64,000 nucleotides of DNA, taken from positions 4,402,001 to 4,466,000 of the forward strand of contig NZ_CP126095.1 of the NCBI RefSeq assembly GCF_030123105.1, written 5' to 3'. Source of the stretch: Paenibacillus sp. G2S3. Its GTDB lineage: Bacteria > Bacillota > Bacilli > Paenibacillales > Paenibacillaceae. Every line of letters starts with the position of its first letter. The stretch's first letter is position 1. A program made the translations under genes and the position numbers. Of the stretch, positions 43,619 to 53,100 are shown one piece after another. The notes under the pieces were generated by a model, which was not told where the DNA came from, searched no databases, and saw only the letters and a program-made list of their open reading frames with translations.

Positions 43619-43764
43619 GATATGAAGTCAAGCTCAGTAGGAATCCTACCTGCTTGCCAAATACCAGTTCGGAATACAGGTTTAGTTTGACAGCACAAAT
43701 AGAAATTTTTTTCTTGTTTTTCTTAGAAGATCATTTTATTTCAATTGCTGTCGTAACAACAATA

Positions 43765-43805
43765 GTGTATGATACATAGTATAGATCGAATACTGTATGA
43801 CACAC
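43765..43805 (+). promoter_or_regulatory. PadR-type operator candidate
   Basis: GTGTATGATACATAGTAT and ATACTGTATGACACAC form an imperfect dyad (outer GTGT/ACAC and inner ATACA-AGTAT) around AGATCGA. It lies about 75 bases before the PadR gene at 43880. PadR operators typically contain ATAC/GTAT repeats, so autoregulation is likely. Confidence 0.55.
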
Positions 43806-43879
43806 AGCAAGTATAAACGCCTTCGTCGTTCATTCTAGAACGGCAAGCATTTAAACGAGAAATATAATGAGGTGGGTGA

Positions 43880-44227
43880 ATGAGTACTTTATTAAACTCC
43901 TTAATTACAGAGCTTAGAAGAGGTACGTTAACGCTAGCTGTTTTAAGTCAATTACGAACACCCCAGTATGGATATTCGCTCGTTCAATTGTTGGAAGATT
44001 CCAGCATTACCATTGATCAAAGCACCCTATATCCATTACTTCGCCGATTAGAGAAACAGGAATTAGTGACGAGCAGCTGGGATACATCCGAGAGCAGACC
44101 CCGTAAGTATTATGTTCTAAGTGACTATGGCGTAGAAATTTTTTTGCAGCTAAAGGAAGAATGGCTTAAGAATTCGAAAGAACTCTACGGCCTATTACAA
44201 GGGGAGGATGACCATGAAGCTGATTGA
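43880..44227 (+). CDS. PadR-family transcriptional regulator
   Basis: 115 residues with a PadR winged helix: RGTLTLAVLSQLRTPQYGYSLVQLLEDSSITIDQSTLYPLLRRLEKQELVTSSWDTSESRPRKYYVLSDYG. It binds DNA as a dimer through the C-terminal helix (family knowledge). GAGGTGGGTGA precedes the ATG. Its end overlaps the next gene by 14 bases; the pair PadR plus HAAS membrane protein is a standard Bacillota module in which the membrane protein probably tunes the regulator. Confidence 0.93.
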   Translation: MSTLLNSLITELRRGTLTLAVLSQLRTPQYGYSLVQLLEDSSITIDQSTLYPLLRRLEKQELVTSSWDTSESRPRKYYVLSDYGVEIFLQLKEEWLKNSKELYGLLQGEDDHEAD

Positions 44228-45209
44228 GATTTACATTCATGAAGTTACTCGGAGGTTACCGGAACAAAATCGGGAAGACATCGCATTAGAATTACGATCA
44301 ACCATCGAGGATATGTTACCGGACGATTATGACGAAAAAGAGGTTAAGGCCGTCCTTGCAAAATTGGGCAATCCCGCTATTTTAGCTAGTGAGTATCGCG
44401 ATCAGCCCATGTATCTCATCGGCCCACGCTATTTCGATTTATATGTTACGTTATTAAAAATGATTATACCGATCGCTGTAGTTGTTTCTTTAATCGCTCT
44501 GGTTGCTGATTACTTGATTGGCTATAGCGGCGATAAAACAGTTGCGGATATTGTTACTACTGTTATAAGTACAGGAATTGGAACCATCCTTGAAGTAGGA
44601 ATCCAAGTCTTTTTTTGGCTAACTGTTGTTTTCGCTATTATTGAACGAGCAGATAAAGGAAAGGATGGTCATCCACTTACTACAAAGTTAAGTAAATGGT
44701 CACCCGATGATTTGAAGGATATCGCGCTTGTCCATAAGAAAAAAGCAATTACAAGCTTCGAAGTGTTCGGAAGTTTACTGTGGATTGCCATTTGGGCTAC
44801 TGTTTATTTTAATGCTGAACACCTGATCAGAGTCTATAGAGGGGGTGAAGGGGCGCTTGACTTCGTAGCCCCAGCTTTTAATCAGCATGTGTTACTTGAT
44901 TATTGGCCTATTATTCTTATTGTGATCGGATTAGAAGTAGCATTAACTATATATAAATTAATCAAAAGACAGTGGACTAGAGGATTAGCATTATGTAATA
45001 CGGCCCTCGAGCTCATTGTGCTCATTGTGTTCGCTGTTATCCTAATGAATCCGAATGTACTTAACCAAGAATTCATCAACTACATGTCTAATTTATTAAC
45101 CACTACAGCTAATCAATTTGAAACGGGGCTAGTAGGTGGGGGAATTGCTTGCTTGATTTTAGTTGCGGTTCTCAATATATACGAAGGCTACCGCAAGTCT
45201 CGCCTTTAG
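44214..45209 (+). CDS. HAAS-domain membrane protein (partner of PadR)
   Basis: About 331 residues. N-terminal HAAS domain: MKLIEIYIHEVTRRLPEQNREDIALELRSTIEDML, with its GNPAILASEYRD end. Then about seven membrane helices. The ATG at 44214 (GGGGAGG 6 bases upstream) fits better than 44208. HAAS domains link PadR regulators to membrane sensors or transporters; the signal is unknown. A terminator follows. Confidence 0.88.
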   Translation: MKLIEIYIHEVTRRLPEQNREDIALELRSTIEDMLPDDYDEKEVKAVLAKLGNPAILASEYRDQPMYLIGPRYFDLYVTLLKMIIPIAVVVSLIALVADYLIGYSGDKTVADIVTTVISTGIGTILEVGIQVFFWLTVVFAIIERADKGKDGHPLTTKLSKWSPDDLKDIALVHKKKAITSFEVFGSLLWIAIWATVYFNAEHLIRVYRGGEGALDFVAPAFNQHVLLDYWPIILIVIGLEVALTIYKLIKRQWTRGLALCNTALELIVLIVFAVILMNPNVLNQEFINYMSNLLTTTANQFETGLVGGGIACLILVAVLNIYEGYRKSRL

Positions 45210-45220
45210 TATGCACAGAA

Positions 45221-45257
45221 CGGCGATTCTCTTGTTATTTGGAGAATCGCCGCTTTG
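45221..45257 (+). terminator. Intrinsic terminator after the PadR/HAAS operon
   Basis: Perfect stem CGGCGATTCTC / GAGAATCGCCG with a 10-base loop, then CTTTGT. It starts 11 bases after the HAAS stop. The T run is short, so termination may be incomplete. Confidence 0.75.
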
Positions 45258-45325
45258 TATTCTGATTCGTTGGCTGCCTGCTTCAACAGCTTTCACAGTG
45301 TCAGTCAGCACCCTCTAAGTGTTAC

Positions 45326-45397
45326 GGACCCAGAGGACGTTATTTGCGAATTCCCAGCCTTTTAAACAGAGTTTTGGACTCCAGCGCAGCTATTCTC
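45326..45397. repeat. Possible degenerate intergenic repeat
   Basis: Within the 392-base gap 45210-45601, GGACCCAGAGGACGTTATTT (45326-45345) and GGACTCCAGCGCAGCTATTC (from 45376) look like two diverged copies of one unit, separated by 30 bases. Similar GGACTCCAG/TATT units occur dispersed in some Paenibacillus genomes, from memory and uncertain. The rest of the gap holds only the two terminators. Confidence 0.3.
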
Positions 45398-45541
45398 TTG
45401 AAAGAGGTTCATAAATGTGTTTTTCATACCAATAGTGTCTATACGATCCGTTAACATCCCAACAATGCAATAATACTGCGATTAGGGTCATCTGTGTCCG
45501 ATTGGTGCTTTGTATATATCGTAATCGTTATCGAATCAAAT

Positions 45542-45592
45542 AAAAAAAATAGAGTGCCCCAGCAGCCATTCATGACTTATGGGACACTCTAT
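45542..45592 (-). terminator. Intrinsic terminator at the end of the fucosidase operon
   Basis: Minus strand ATAGAGTGTCCC pairs with GGGGCACTCTAT (one G-U pair) around a 21-base loop and is followed by eight T. It lies 10 bases after the fucosidase stop and marks the operon end. Confidence 0.85.
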
Positions 45593-45601
45593 CTGGTTTA
45601 A

Positions 45602-46876
45602 TTAAAGAAGCTCAAGCTCAATAACCGTATCCATCTCGTCGGGAAGCTTAGCCCCCTTTAATGTAATAAACGCTCCACCGTTGACATCCGAATATTCCTC
45701 AGCCATCCATGGTGCTTCTACCTTCAATTCCGTGCCATCTCGTAGTAATCTAGCCTTCTTAATCTTCCCCTTCAAGCCTTGGAAATAGATCGGACCAATA
45801 CCACGATCATAGACGTGTGCATACAACTTGTTCCCCTTTTGCGTATAACGGCCCCACTCTGGCTTAGCAAGCAATGAGCTGCCGCAGCCATAAATACTGT
45901 CACCATTCAGACGCATCCATTCGCCTACTTCATCAAGGATGACAAGTGATTCTCGGGTCATTTCACCTTTGGCATCTGGACCAACGTTAAGGAGCAGGTT
46001 ACCGTTCTTGCTGATACATTCGACCATTGAGCGAATGACCTGCTGGGTTGATTTATAATTTTTATCTTCGGAATGGTAACCCCAGTTATCGTTAAGCGTA
46101 ATGCATGCTTCCCATGGAATGGACTGACCATTCACGTCAACAATGCCACCGGGAGGAATGATCTGTTCTGGGGAGAAGAAATCCCCAGCATATTCTTCTG
46201 GCTCGGCCGCGCGGATATTCCCCCCTAAACGATTGTCGATAATAATATCCGGCTGGATAGAGCGAATCATACGGATTAGCTCCGTTGCTTTCCATTTTTC
46301 GCCGGTCATATTGTCGTAGGAGAAGTCAAACCACATGATGTCGATTTTTCCGTAATTCGTCAATAGCTCCTTCACTTGTCCATGCATATACTCCAAGTAT
46401 CGATCAAAATCAATCGGCTTGTCTTTCGCCGCTTCATTGTCCCGATCCGGATGCGCTTTATCACCATATCCAGGGTAATCATCATGATCCCAATCAATAA
46501 TAGAGTAGTACAGACCTACAGCAATGCCTTCAGCCCGGAAAGCGTCTACATATTCTCGAACGAGATCACGTCCAGCAGGCGTGTTGGTCGCCTTGAAGTC
46601 TGTTAGCTTACTATCGAACAAACAGAATCCGTCGTGGTGTTTAGTCGTAAGAACCGCATACTTCTGCCCTGCTGCTTTTGCTGCGCTGGCCCACTTCTTC
46701 GGGTCATATCGAGATGCGTCAAATTCATCGAAATACGTCATATAATGCTCTCTACTCATTCGCTCGTTCCCACGTATCCACTCACCTCGTGCTGGAATGG
46801 AATATAATCCCCAATGAATGAACATACCGAATCTATCCTGCAAGAACCATCTCGTTCTTTCTTCTCTTGTACTCAT
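45602..46876 (-). CDS. Cytoplasmic alpha-L-fucosidase, GH29
   Basis: 424 residues without a signal peptide. GH29 features: RFGMFIHWGLYSIPARGEW at the N-terminus, LTTKHHDGFCLFDS (His-His pair of the active site), and the nucleophile Asp184 in IMWFDF, with WxF/D spacing typical of the family. It removes alpha-L-fucose from oligosaccharides or glyco-amino acids. The cytoplasmic location means the substrate must first be imported, here most likely by the OppABCDF-type system of the same operon. It is the last gene of the ten-gene unit and is followed by a terminator. The linkage it cleaves cannot be read from sequence. Confidence 0.92.
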   Translation of the reverse strand: MSTREERTRWFLQDRFGMFIHWGLYSIPARGEWIRGNERMSREHYMTYFDEFDASRYDPKKWASAAKAAGQKYAVLTTKHHDGFCLFDSKLTDFKATNTPAGRDLVREYVDAFRAEGIAVGLYYSIIDWDHDDYPGYGDKAHPDRDNEAAKDKPIDFDRYLEYMHGQVKELLTNYGKIDIMWFDFSYDNMTGEKWKATELIRMIRSIQPDIIIDNRLGGNIRAAEPEEYAGDFFSPEQIIPPGGIVDVNGQSIPWEACITLNDNWGYHSEDKNYKSTQQVIRSMVECISKNGNLLLNVGPDAKGEMTRESLVILDEVGEWMRLNGDSIYGCGSSLLAKPEWGRYTQKGNKLYAHVYDRGIGPIYFQGLKGKIKKARLLRDGTELKVEAPWMAEEYSDVNGGAFITLKGAKLPDEMDTVIELELL

Positions 46877-46920
46877 CTCTTCAGCCCCTCTGTTTTCGAT
46901 AGCTTTGATAAATAGATAAC

Positions 46921-47883
46921 CTAGCCTAGGGCGGTATGAAATAGTGCCGCAGCGCCTATAAGACCTACATCATCCCTCAGACCTGCTGATTCAATAGTAT
47001 AAGTTCCTTTATACGGCTTCATGACAAGTTCCTCTGTTTTCTCTCTCAGCGCCGGGAACAGTAGTTCACCAGCTTTGCTTACGCCTCCACCAATTACAAT
47101 GCGATCAGGATTAAACGTATGTACCGCGTTAGCTAATCCAATCGCCATATAATGAATCGTTCGCTCAATCACCTCGACAGCCACCGGATCTTTTAATGCC
47201 ATCGCTTCGAAAACGTGTCGAGAATTAATCTTTTCACCACTTCTACTAGCCAGCTCCGTAATCATCGACGTTCTGCTCTCCATACTCCGCAGTGCCATGT
47301 CCCGAATCGCTGTACCCGAAGCAAACACTTCCCAGCATCCATATCTGCCACAGCTACATTCCGTACCGTTCGGGTCAATAATATTATGACCTAGCTCTCC
47401 TGCAAATGAGTTCGTGCCGAGCAGTAGCTCACCATCCATGACAATTCCAGCTCCAATTCCAGTGCTGAAGGTAACATACACCATGTTGTTCGAGCCTTTG
47501 CCAGCACCCCTTACATACTCGCCCCAGGCCGCAGCGTTCGCATCGTTTACCACTTTCACTTCTATGCCAAGTTCTGACTCCATCCAATGCTTCAGTGGTA
47601 CATTATCCCATTCAGGAAGATTAGTACCGTGAATTACGATTCCATCCTGGCTATTCACAGCTCCAGGAGAAGCAAGTCCAACCCCAATCAGCGGTCGTCC
47701 TTCGGATACTGAGCGGATCATTCCGATCATACGCTGCACCACCTCTTCAGCGGTGCTCGCGCCGGCTGTCTCCATTAATTCCCGATTCAACACGGTACCC
47801 TTTGAATCGAATAATGCTGCGGCAATTTTTGTACCGCCTAAATCAATTCCTACTACGTAACTTTCTACCTTATGCATAACCAT
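46921..47883 (-). CDS. ROK-family sugar kinase
   Basis: 320 residues. ATP-binding GIDLGGTKIAAALFD at the start, VVNDANAAAWGEYV with the catalytic Asp, GTGIGAGIVMDGELLLG, and the zinc motif CSCGRYGCWE. It has no DNA-binding domain, so it is a kinase rather than a repressor. In this operon a glucosamine-, N-acetylglucosamine- or glucose-type sugar released after defucosylation is the likely substrate (inference). Ribosome binding site AAAGGTGAATGG. Confidence 0.92.
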   Translation of the reverse strand: MVMHKVESYVVGIDLGGTKIAAALFDSKGTVLNRELMETAGASTAEEVVQRMIGMIRSVSEGRPLIGVGLASPGAVNSQDGIVIHGTNLPEWDNVPLKHWMESELGIEVKVVNDANAAAWGEYVRGAGKGSNNMVYVTFSTGIGAGIVMDGELLLGTNSFAGELGHNIIDPNGTECSCGRYGCWEVFASGTAIRDMALRSMESRTSMITELASRSGEKINSRHVFEAMALKDPVAVEVIERTIHYMAIGLANAVHTFNPDRIVIGGGVSKAGELLFPALREKTEELVMKPYKGTYTIESAGLRDDVGLIGAAALFHTALG

Positions 47884-47904
47884 TCACCTTTTCACCATCA
47901 AATA

Positions 47905-48597
47905 TTAGCTATTAGAATGAACATCATCAGCTAACGCCCGTAGGGCTACTGGATCGATTGGCGACAAAGCGTCTTTGCCATAACGAACAGCCGATCCAAA
48001 ATGTACTTCTGTGACTCCAGTCTGTTGAATAAAGGATGTAATACCTTCTGGCTTCAGGCCGCTTCCAGCCAATATACTTATCGAACTGCCTCTTGATTCC
48101 TCTACTAGCTTTCGCATAGCGGGAATAGCTTCAGGTGCTGGACCTGGTCCAGCAGAAGTAAGAATACGTGTAATTTGCGGATAATTACAAAGCGTTCGAT
48201 AACCTGAAATTTGATCCTCCAGCTCATCAAAAGCACGATGGAAGGTTACTTGAAGGCCATCTGTCAACGGCAATAATGTTTCAAGCGCACGCTCATCGAT
48301 CTTTTTTTCCGGTGTTAACGCGCCAAGAACCACTCCCGAAGCACCGCTGGCTGCAATCTGCCTGATCTCTGCAGCCATGGTCAAAATATCATACTTGGAA
48401 TAGTTAAATGATCGACTGTGCGGACGGACCATTACGAAGACAGGAATACTAACCGATTTGGCCACCTGCTCCACCAACCCTATGCCTGGTGTTAATCCGC
48501 CTTCGGTAATGGCAGTAATGAGCTCCAGGCGATCTGCACCATTCGCCTCAGCCGTCATAGCATCATCCATACATGTAGCGATGACTTCCAATCTCAT
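47905..48597 (-). CDS. cutC: CutC-family TIM-barrel protein
   Basis: 230 residues of the CutC family: RLEVIATCMDDAMTAEANGADRLELITAITEGGLTPGIGLVE at the start and LAGSGLKPEGITSFIQQTGVTEVHFGSAVR at the end. It was named for copper homeostasis, but the biochemical role of CutC is unresolved. Its place between an aminopeptidase and a sugar kinase in a glycan/peptide operon argues for a metabolic role rather than copper handling (inference). Confidence 0.93.
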   Translation of the reverse strand: MRLEVIATCMDDAMTAEANGADRLELITAITEGGLTPGIGLVEQVAKSVSIPVFVMVRPHSRSFNYSKYDILTMAAEIRQIAASGASGVVLGALTPEKKIDERALETLLPLTDGLQVTFHRAFDELEDQISGYRTLCNYPQITRILTSAGPGPAPEAIPAMRKLVEESRGSSISILAGSGLKPEGITSFIQQTGVTEVHFGSAVRYGKDALSPIDPVALRALADDVHSNS

Positions 48598-48621
48598 GAC
48601 TTTCCCCCACTCCTCCAGTTG

Positions 48622-50076
48622 TTATTGATGTACTTGCTTCATTGCATAATCAGCTAGCAGGCGTGCACCATATCCCGTCGCTCCAGCTTCTGAGTACCCC
48701 ACATCCTGCTTGTACTGTACCGTACCAGCCATATCAATATGAACCCAGCTCATCGATTCTGCTACAAAACGCCGAATAAATAGGGCTGCTGTAATCGCAC
48801 CTGCAAAGGGGGAAGTACTCACATTTCGCAGATCCGCGTAATTACTTCGTAGATCTGCTTCGTATTCATCCATTAGCGGCATGGGCCACAATCGTTCTCC
48901 ATTGCGCTCACCGATCTCAACCAGACTCTGCGTTATATCTGCATCGCCCCATATGCCTGCGATGCCTAATCCCAGCGCCGCACCAACATTTCCAGTTAAG
49001 GTAGCGATATCGATAGCTTGGTTTGCTCCAATATTCGCGGCATGAATAAGCGCATCCGCTATGATAAGTCGACCCTCGCCATCCGTATTCGCAACCTGAA
49101 CGGTTAGCCCGTTAGGGTAGCGGATAACAGACGAAGGCAACATCGCCTCAGCATCTGGTACATTATCAACGACCGGAATGAGTGCGGTCACATTTACATT
49201 GGCACGCTTCCGTACCAAAATATCCATAGCCCCAATCACAGCAGCCGCACCGCCCATATCCATGCGTGCATCGCTAATATCACTGGCCGTCTTCACATTC
49301 ATGCCACCTAAGTCAAAGGTTACACCTTTACCTACCAATGCTAGCATCGGTAATTCCGGGTTGCTCTCGTAACGGATTTCAACTAAGGCTGGAGCATGCT
49401 TACTTCCTGCTCCAACTGCGAGCAATCCATTCATCTGAAGATCCACAAGCTCCTGTCCTCGATAGATATGAACTTTCAGTGCCGGATCATCTCGGTCGAA
49501 AAATTCAGCCATCCATTCCGCGAAACGATCTGGGTTCAATGTTCCGGGCACCTCATTTACAAGATCCCGTGCGACTACTGCTCCTTCCGCGCGTATCTGT
49601 GCAGAAACCCGCACAGCTTCCAAATCAATCGAAGACAGCTCAGGCCAATCTATCGACTGAAGCTGTAAATCAACAGAGCCCTCGACCTTGGTAGTTCCGC
49701 GATAAGTTTGGAAACGGTACAAACCGAGAATCCAGCCTTCCATCCAAGCTTGTAATTCACCAGCAGCAGAAATTTCAATCTTCCTATCTACAGCCTCGGA
49801 TGTTAGGCGAACAAATGAAGCACTGCTACGACCTTCCTTCAAAATTGCACGCGCAGCAGCTCCACCTGCTCGGCGAATCTTCTCAAGCGTAATATCCTTG
49901 CGCTTTCCCATTCCTACCGCTAACACATCGGACTCTTCCTCAGAGCGAGCATGTAGCCAAGTTACACTACTGCTCTGTTTGTGGGCCGCTCCCAGCTTAA
50001 AAGGAAAAGACTCCTCGTCATAAGCTAAATAGATAATAGTATCCGCTACATTAGCGGAATCGAATAAGATATTCAT
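48622..50076 (-). CDS. Leucyl aminopeptidase, M17 family
   Basis: 484 residues. The M17 signature is present as VANTDGEGRLIIADALIHA (here Gly replaces the usual Ala in NTDAEGRL), with GKGVTFDLGGMNVKTASDISDARMDMGGAAAVIGA giving the catalytic Lys and Asp ligands. A cytoplasmic dinuclear-metal exopeptidase that trims N-terminal residues from imported peptides. The N-terminal 150 residues are less conserved, as usual in this family. It follows oppF in the operon. Confidence 0.93.
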   Translation of the reverse strand: MNILFDSANVADTIIYLAYDEESFPFKLGAAHKQSSSVTWLHARSEEESDVLAVGMGKRKDITLEKIRRAGGAAARAILKEGRSSASFVRLTSEAVDRKIEISAAGELQAWMEGWILGLYRFQTYRGTTKVEGSVDLQLQSIDWPELSSIDLEAVRVSAQIRAEGAVVARDLVNEVPGTLNPDRFAEWMAEFFDRDDPALKVHIYRGQELVDLQMNGLLAVGAGSKHAPALVEIRYESNPELPMLALVGKGVTFDLGGMNVKTASDISDARMDMGGAAAVIGAMDILVRKRANVNVTALIPVVDNVPDAEAMLPSSVIRYPNGLTVQVANTDGEGRLIIADALIHAANIGANQAIDIATLTGNVGAALGLGIAGIWGDADITQSLVEIGERNGERLWPMPLMDEYEADLRSNYADLRNVSTSPFAGAITAALFIRRFVAESMSWVHIDMAGTVQYKQDVGYSEAGATGYGARLLADYAMKQVHQ

Positions 50077-50117
50077 CGCTGTCCCTTCTTTTCCGTAAAG
50101 TTATCTCACAATTTCCA

Positions 50118-51107
50118 TTATCGCTCTAATTTCAGCATTTCTTCATCAAATAAATGACACGCAACCTCATGACCTGGTTCGACTTCTCGGAAGATCGGTA
50201 CATGCTGCTTACAGATTTCCATACAGGAAGGACATCTTGTATGAAAACGGCAACCCGTCGGTGGATCAACCGGACTTGGAAGATCCCCCTTCAGAATAAT
50301 GCGCTCCTTCTTTAAGGTAGGATCGGGTACAGGTACTGAAGATAGCAACGCTTGTGTGTATGGATGCATTGGACGATCATACAAAGTATCTTTATCCGCC
50401 GCCTCTACGAGGGAACCAAGATACATAACTCCGATTCGATCGCTAATATGCTCAACCACACTTAGATCATGTGAAATGAATAAATACGTCAGGCCATATT
50501 CTTCCTGCAGATCCTGCAACAGATTCAGCACTTGAGACTGAATCGATACATCCAGTGCTGATACAGGCTCATCCGCCACGATTAAGCTGGGACGAACAGA
50601 CAATGCTCGGGCGATTCCAATCCGTTGTCGCTGTCCACCACTGAACTCAAAAGCGTAGCGCTCGGCATGGAAACTATTCAATCCCACTGTCTCTAGTAAC
50701 TCGCATGCTAGTTTATCCCGCTCTTTGGACGATAGCTTTGTATGAATGAGCAGAGGTTCAGCCACAAGATCCTTTACCTTCATCCGTGGATTAAGCGAAG
50801 CATAGGGGTCTTGGAACACCATCTGCATATCTTTACGAATAGGCCGCATTTGATTATCTGAGATATGGCTAATATTTTGGCCCTTAAACCACACTTCACC
50901 GTCATTTGGTTCCAGCAAGCGAGTCACTAATCTCCCCGTAGTAGATTTACCACAGCCACTCTCACCCACAAGGCTGAACGTTTCTCCCTTACGTATAGCG
51001 AATGAGATCCCATCAACTGCGTGCAAATATCTAGTAGTTCCGAAAAAGCCCTTCTTCACCGAAAAAAACTTTTTCAGACTTTTAACTTCAATGAGTGGAG
51101 TCTCCAT
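50118..51107 (-). CDS. oppF: Oligopeptide-type ABC transporter ATP-binding protein OppF
   Basis: About 329 residues. Walker [10 protein letters not shown], signature FSGGQRQRIGIA, Walker B LIVADEPVSALD, and the C-terminal oligopeptide-transport region with the four-Cys cluster (GCRFHTRCPSCMEIC). ATG 51107 overlaps the oppD stop by one base (TGATG) with GGAAGGAGGGG upstream; the longer frame to 51155 is inside oppD. With OppD it powers import of peptides or glycopeptides through OppBC. Confidence 0.93.
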   Translation of the reverse strand: METPLIEVKSLKKFFSVKKGFFGTTRYLHAVDGISFAIRKGETFSLVGESGCGKSTTGRLVTRLLEPNDGEVWFKGQNISHISDNQMRPIRKDMQMVFQDPYASLNPRMKVKDLVAEPLLIHTKLSSKERDKLACELLETVGLNSFHAERYAFEFSGGQRQRIGIARALSVRPSLIVADEPVSALDVSIQSQVLNLLQDLQEEYGLTYLFISHDLSVVEHISDRIGVMYLGSLVEAADKDTLYDRPMHPYTQALLSSVPVPDPTLKKERIILKGDLPSPVDPPTGCRFHTRCPSCMEICKQHVPIFREVEPGHEVACHLFDEEMLKLER

Positions 51108-52108
51108 CACAAACGTTCCCCTCCTTCCGTGTTCTCCTGCTGTGTAAGCCAACAACGACTCTTTCGCTCCAACCCCTCAACCGGAAGTAACTCTGGCTCC
51201 TGCGAGAGACAACGCTCCGTGACTAAAGCACAGCGTGGCGCAAACTTACAACCTGCTGGCATTTGTGAAAGGTCAGGTACATTCCCTTTAATGGAATCCA
51301 AGCGACGTACGTTTTGACGCAGCTTAGGAACGGATTGAATTAATCCCTTCGTATATGGATGCTGCGGTCTAGCAAATAGTTCATGAACGGAAGCTTCCTC
51401 CACTACACGACCAGCATACATAACGACTACACGGTCGCATAGTTCAGCTACTACACCGAGGTCGTGGGTAATGAGCAGCATTCCCATGTCCTGTTCTTCT
51501 TTCAGGTGCTTCATTAGATCAAGGATTTGAGCTTGAATCGTTACATCAAGCGCCGTTGTCGGTTCATCTGCAATCAGCAGTTTCGGGTGGCAAGACATCG
51601 CCATCGCAATCATGACACGCTGCCTCATACCACCAGAGAGCTGATGCGGATATTCATCCACCAATTCTTCCGCACGTGGTATACCCACTAACCGCAGCAT
51701 ATGAATGGCATGTTCACGAGCCTTCTTCCGGCCATAACCCAAATGCAACATGATCGGCTCCATCAATTGTAAACCAATCTTCAGCACAGGATTTAGCGAA
51801 GTCATCGGCTCCTGGAAAATCATCGCCATTTCATTTCCCCGTATCTGGCGCATCTCTTTGTCCGTAACCTTCGTCAGATCTGTTCCCTCGAAGCGAACAG
51901 AACCTCCTGAAATTCTGCCTGGCGTATCCTTAAGGAGACGCATTATCGACAGTGAGGTAACACTTTTGCCACAGCCGGATTCTCCAACTAGACCCAGCAC
52001 TTCACCTTTCTTAATCACAAAGTCAACACCTGCAACTGCCGTTATACTTCCATCGCCGCGTTTGAACTCCGTTTTCAGCCCTTGTACTTCCAGCAAATTT
52101 TGAGTCAT
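51107..52108 (-). CDS. oppD: Oligopeptide-type ABC transporter ATP-binding protein OppD
   Basis: 333 residues. Walker [11 protein letters not shown]-loop [17 protein letters not shown], signature [12 protein letters not shown], Walker [13 protein letters not shown], and the C-terminal [15 protein letters not shown] cysteine cluster that can hold an iron-sulfur or structural metal. Partner of OppF. Confidence 0.93.
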   Translation of the reverse strand: MTQNLLEVQGLKTEFKRGDGSITAVAGVDFVIKKGEVLGLVGESGCGKSVTSLSIMRLLKDTPGRISGGSVRFEGTDLTKVTDKEMRQIRGNEMAMIFQEPMTSLNPVLKIGLQLMEPIMLHLGYGRKKAREHAIHMLRLVGIPRAEELVDEYPHQLSGGMRQRVMIAMAMSCHPKLLIADEPTTALDVTIQAQILDLMKHLKEEQDMGMLLITHDLGVVAELCDRVVVMYAGRVVEEASVHELFARPQHPYTKGLIQSVPKLRQNVRRLDSIKGNVPDLSQMPAGCKFAPRCALVTERCLSQEPELLPVEGLERKSRCWLTQQENTEGGERL

Positions 52109-52121
52109 GTCTTGTCCCTCC

Positions 52122-53033
52122 TTAGTTTTTCATTTTGGGATCAAGAGCATCGCGCAGTCCGTCCCCGACCAGGTTAAATGCAAGTACTGTCAAAAATATA
52201 GCTAAACCCGGAAAATAAACAATATGCGGAGCAATACTTAAATAATCGCGTCCCATACTTAACATAGCCCCCCAATCGGGCTCCGTTGGCTTCGCACCCA
52301 TTCCAAGAAAGCTCAGTGATGCAGCGGCTAAGATTGCCCCGCCAATTTTCATGGATAGATTAACGATAATACTAGGGACTGTTTCAGGAAAAATATGTCG
52401 CCAAATGATTCGGCGATTCTTTGCACCCATTGAACGGGCAGCTTCAACAAACAATGTTTCCTTCGCAGACAATGTTACGCTTCGAATAATGCGGGCGAAC
52501 GATGGCGTACCGAAGACTGCAACGGCAATCACAACGTTGGATAAACCAGGTCCGAGTATAGCGACGATCCCAATGGCAAGTAGTAAATCAGGGAATGAGA
52601 ACAATACGTCACTGCCACGCATAATAATCCGATCCAGCCAACCGCCATAATATCCACTGACAAGACCAAGGATGGTTCCAAGAACACCTGCAATTAATAC
52701 AGAACTGAGACTGACCGCCAAAGTCAAGCGTGTACCATCAATTAAGCGACTTAGAATATCACGGCCATATTCATCCGTTCCTGCCCAATGGGCGGCAGAT
52801 GGACCCTGCATTAGCGCATCATAGTTCGGTTCATCAGGATTATAAGGGGTCAGAAATGGCCCGAAAATGGCAATTAAAAAAAGCAATATGATAAAAAATG
52901 CAGCCACAAGGGGCATCTTTTGTTTGCTGAACTTGCGAAAAAAAACGCCCGCGCGGCCTTTTGTTTTCTCCGGGGCTATTACCTCTCCGGGTATAGAAGA
53001 ATTAGTTCCCATTACCGCCGAATTGTCGCTCAT
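52122..53033 (-). CDS. oppC: Oligopeptide-type ABC permease OppC
   Basis: 303 residues with six membrane helices. N-terminal OppC_N segment ([25 protein letters not shown]) and the permease EAA-like motif [43 protein letters not shown] is characteristic of DppC/OppC. It forms the translocation pore with OppB. Confidence 0.93.
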   Translation of the reverse strand: MSDNSAVMGTNSSIPGEVIAPEKTKGRAGVFFRKFSKQKMPLVAAFFIILLFLIAIFGPFLTPYNPDEPNYDALMQGPSAAHWAGTDEYGRDILSRLIDGTRLTLAVSLSSVLIAGVLGTILGLVSGYYGGWLDRIIMRGSDVLFSFPDLLLAIGIVAILGPGLSNVVIAVAVFGTPSFARIIRSVTLSAKETLFVEAARSMGAKNRRIIWRHIFPETVPSIIVNLSMKIGGAILAAASLSFLGMGAKPTEPDWGAMLSMGRDYLSIAPHIVYFPGLAIFLTVLAFNLVGDGLRDALDPKMKN

Positions 53034-53100
53034 GATATCCCTCCTAATCCTATATTCACCCTATAAAACTATCGTAATTCTGCCTCTCAGTTACTTAAGC

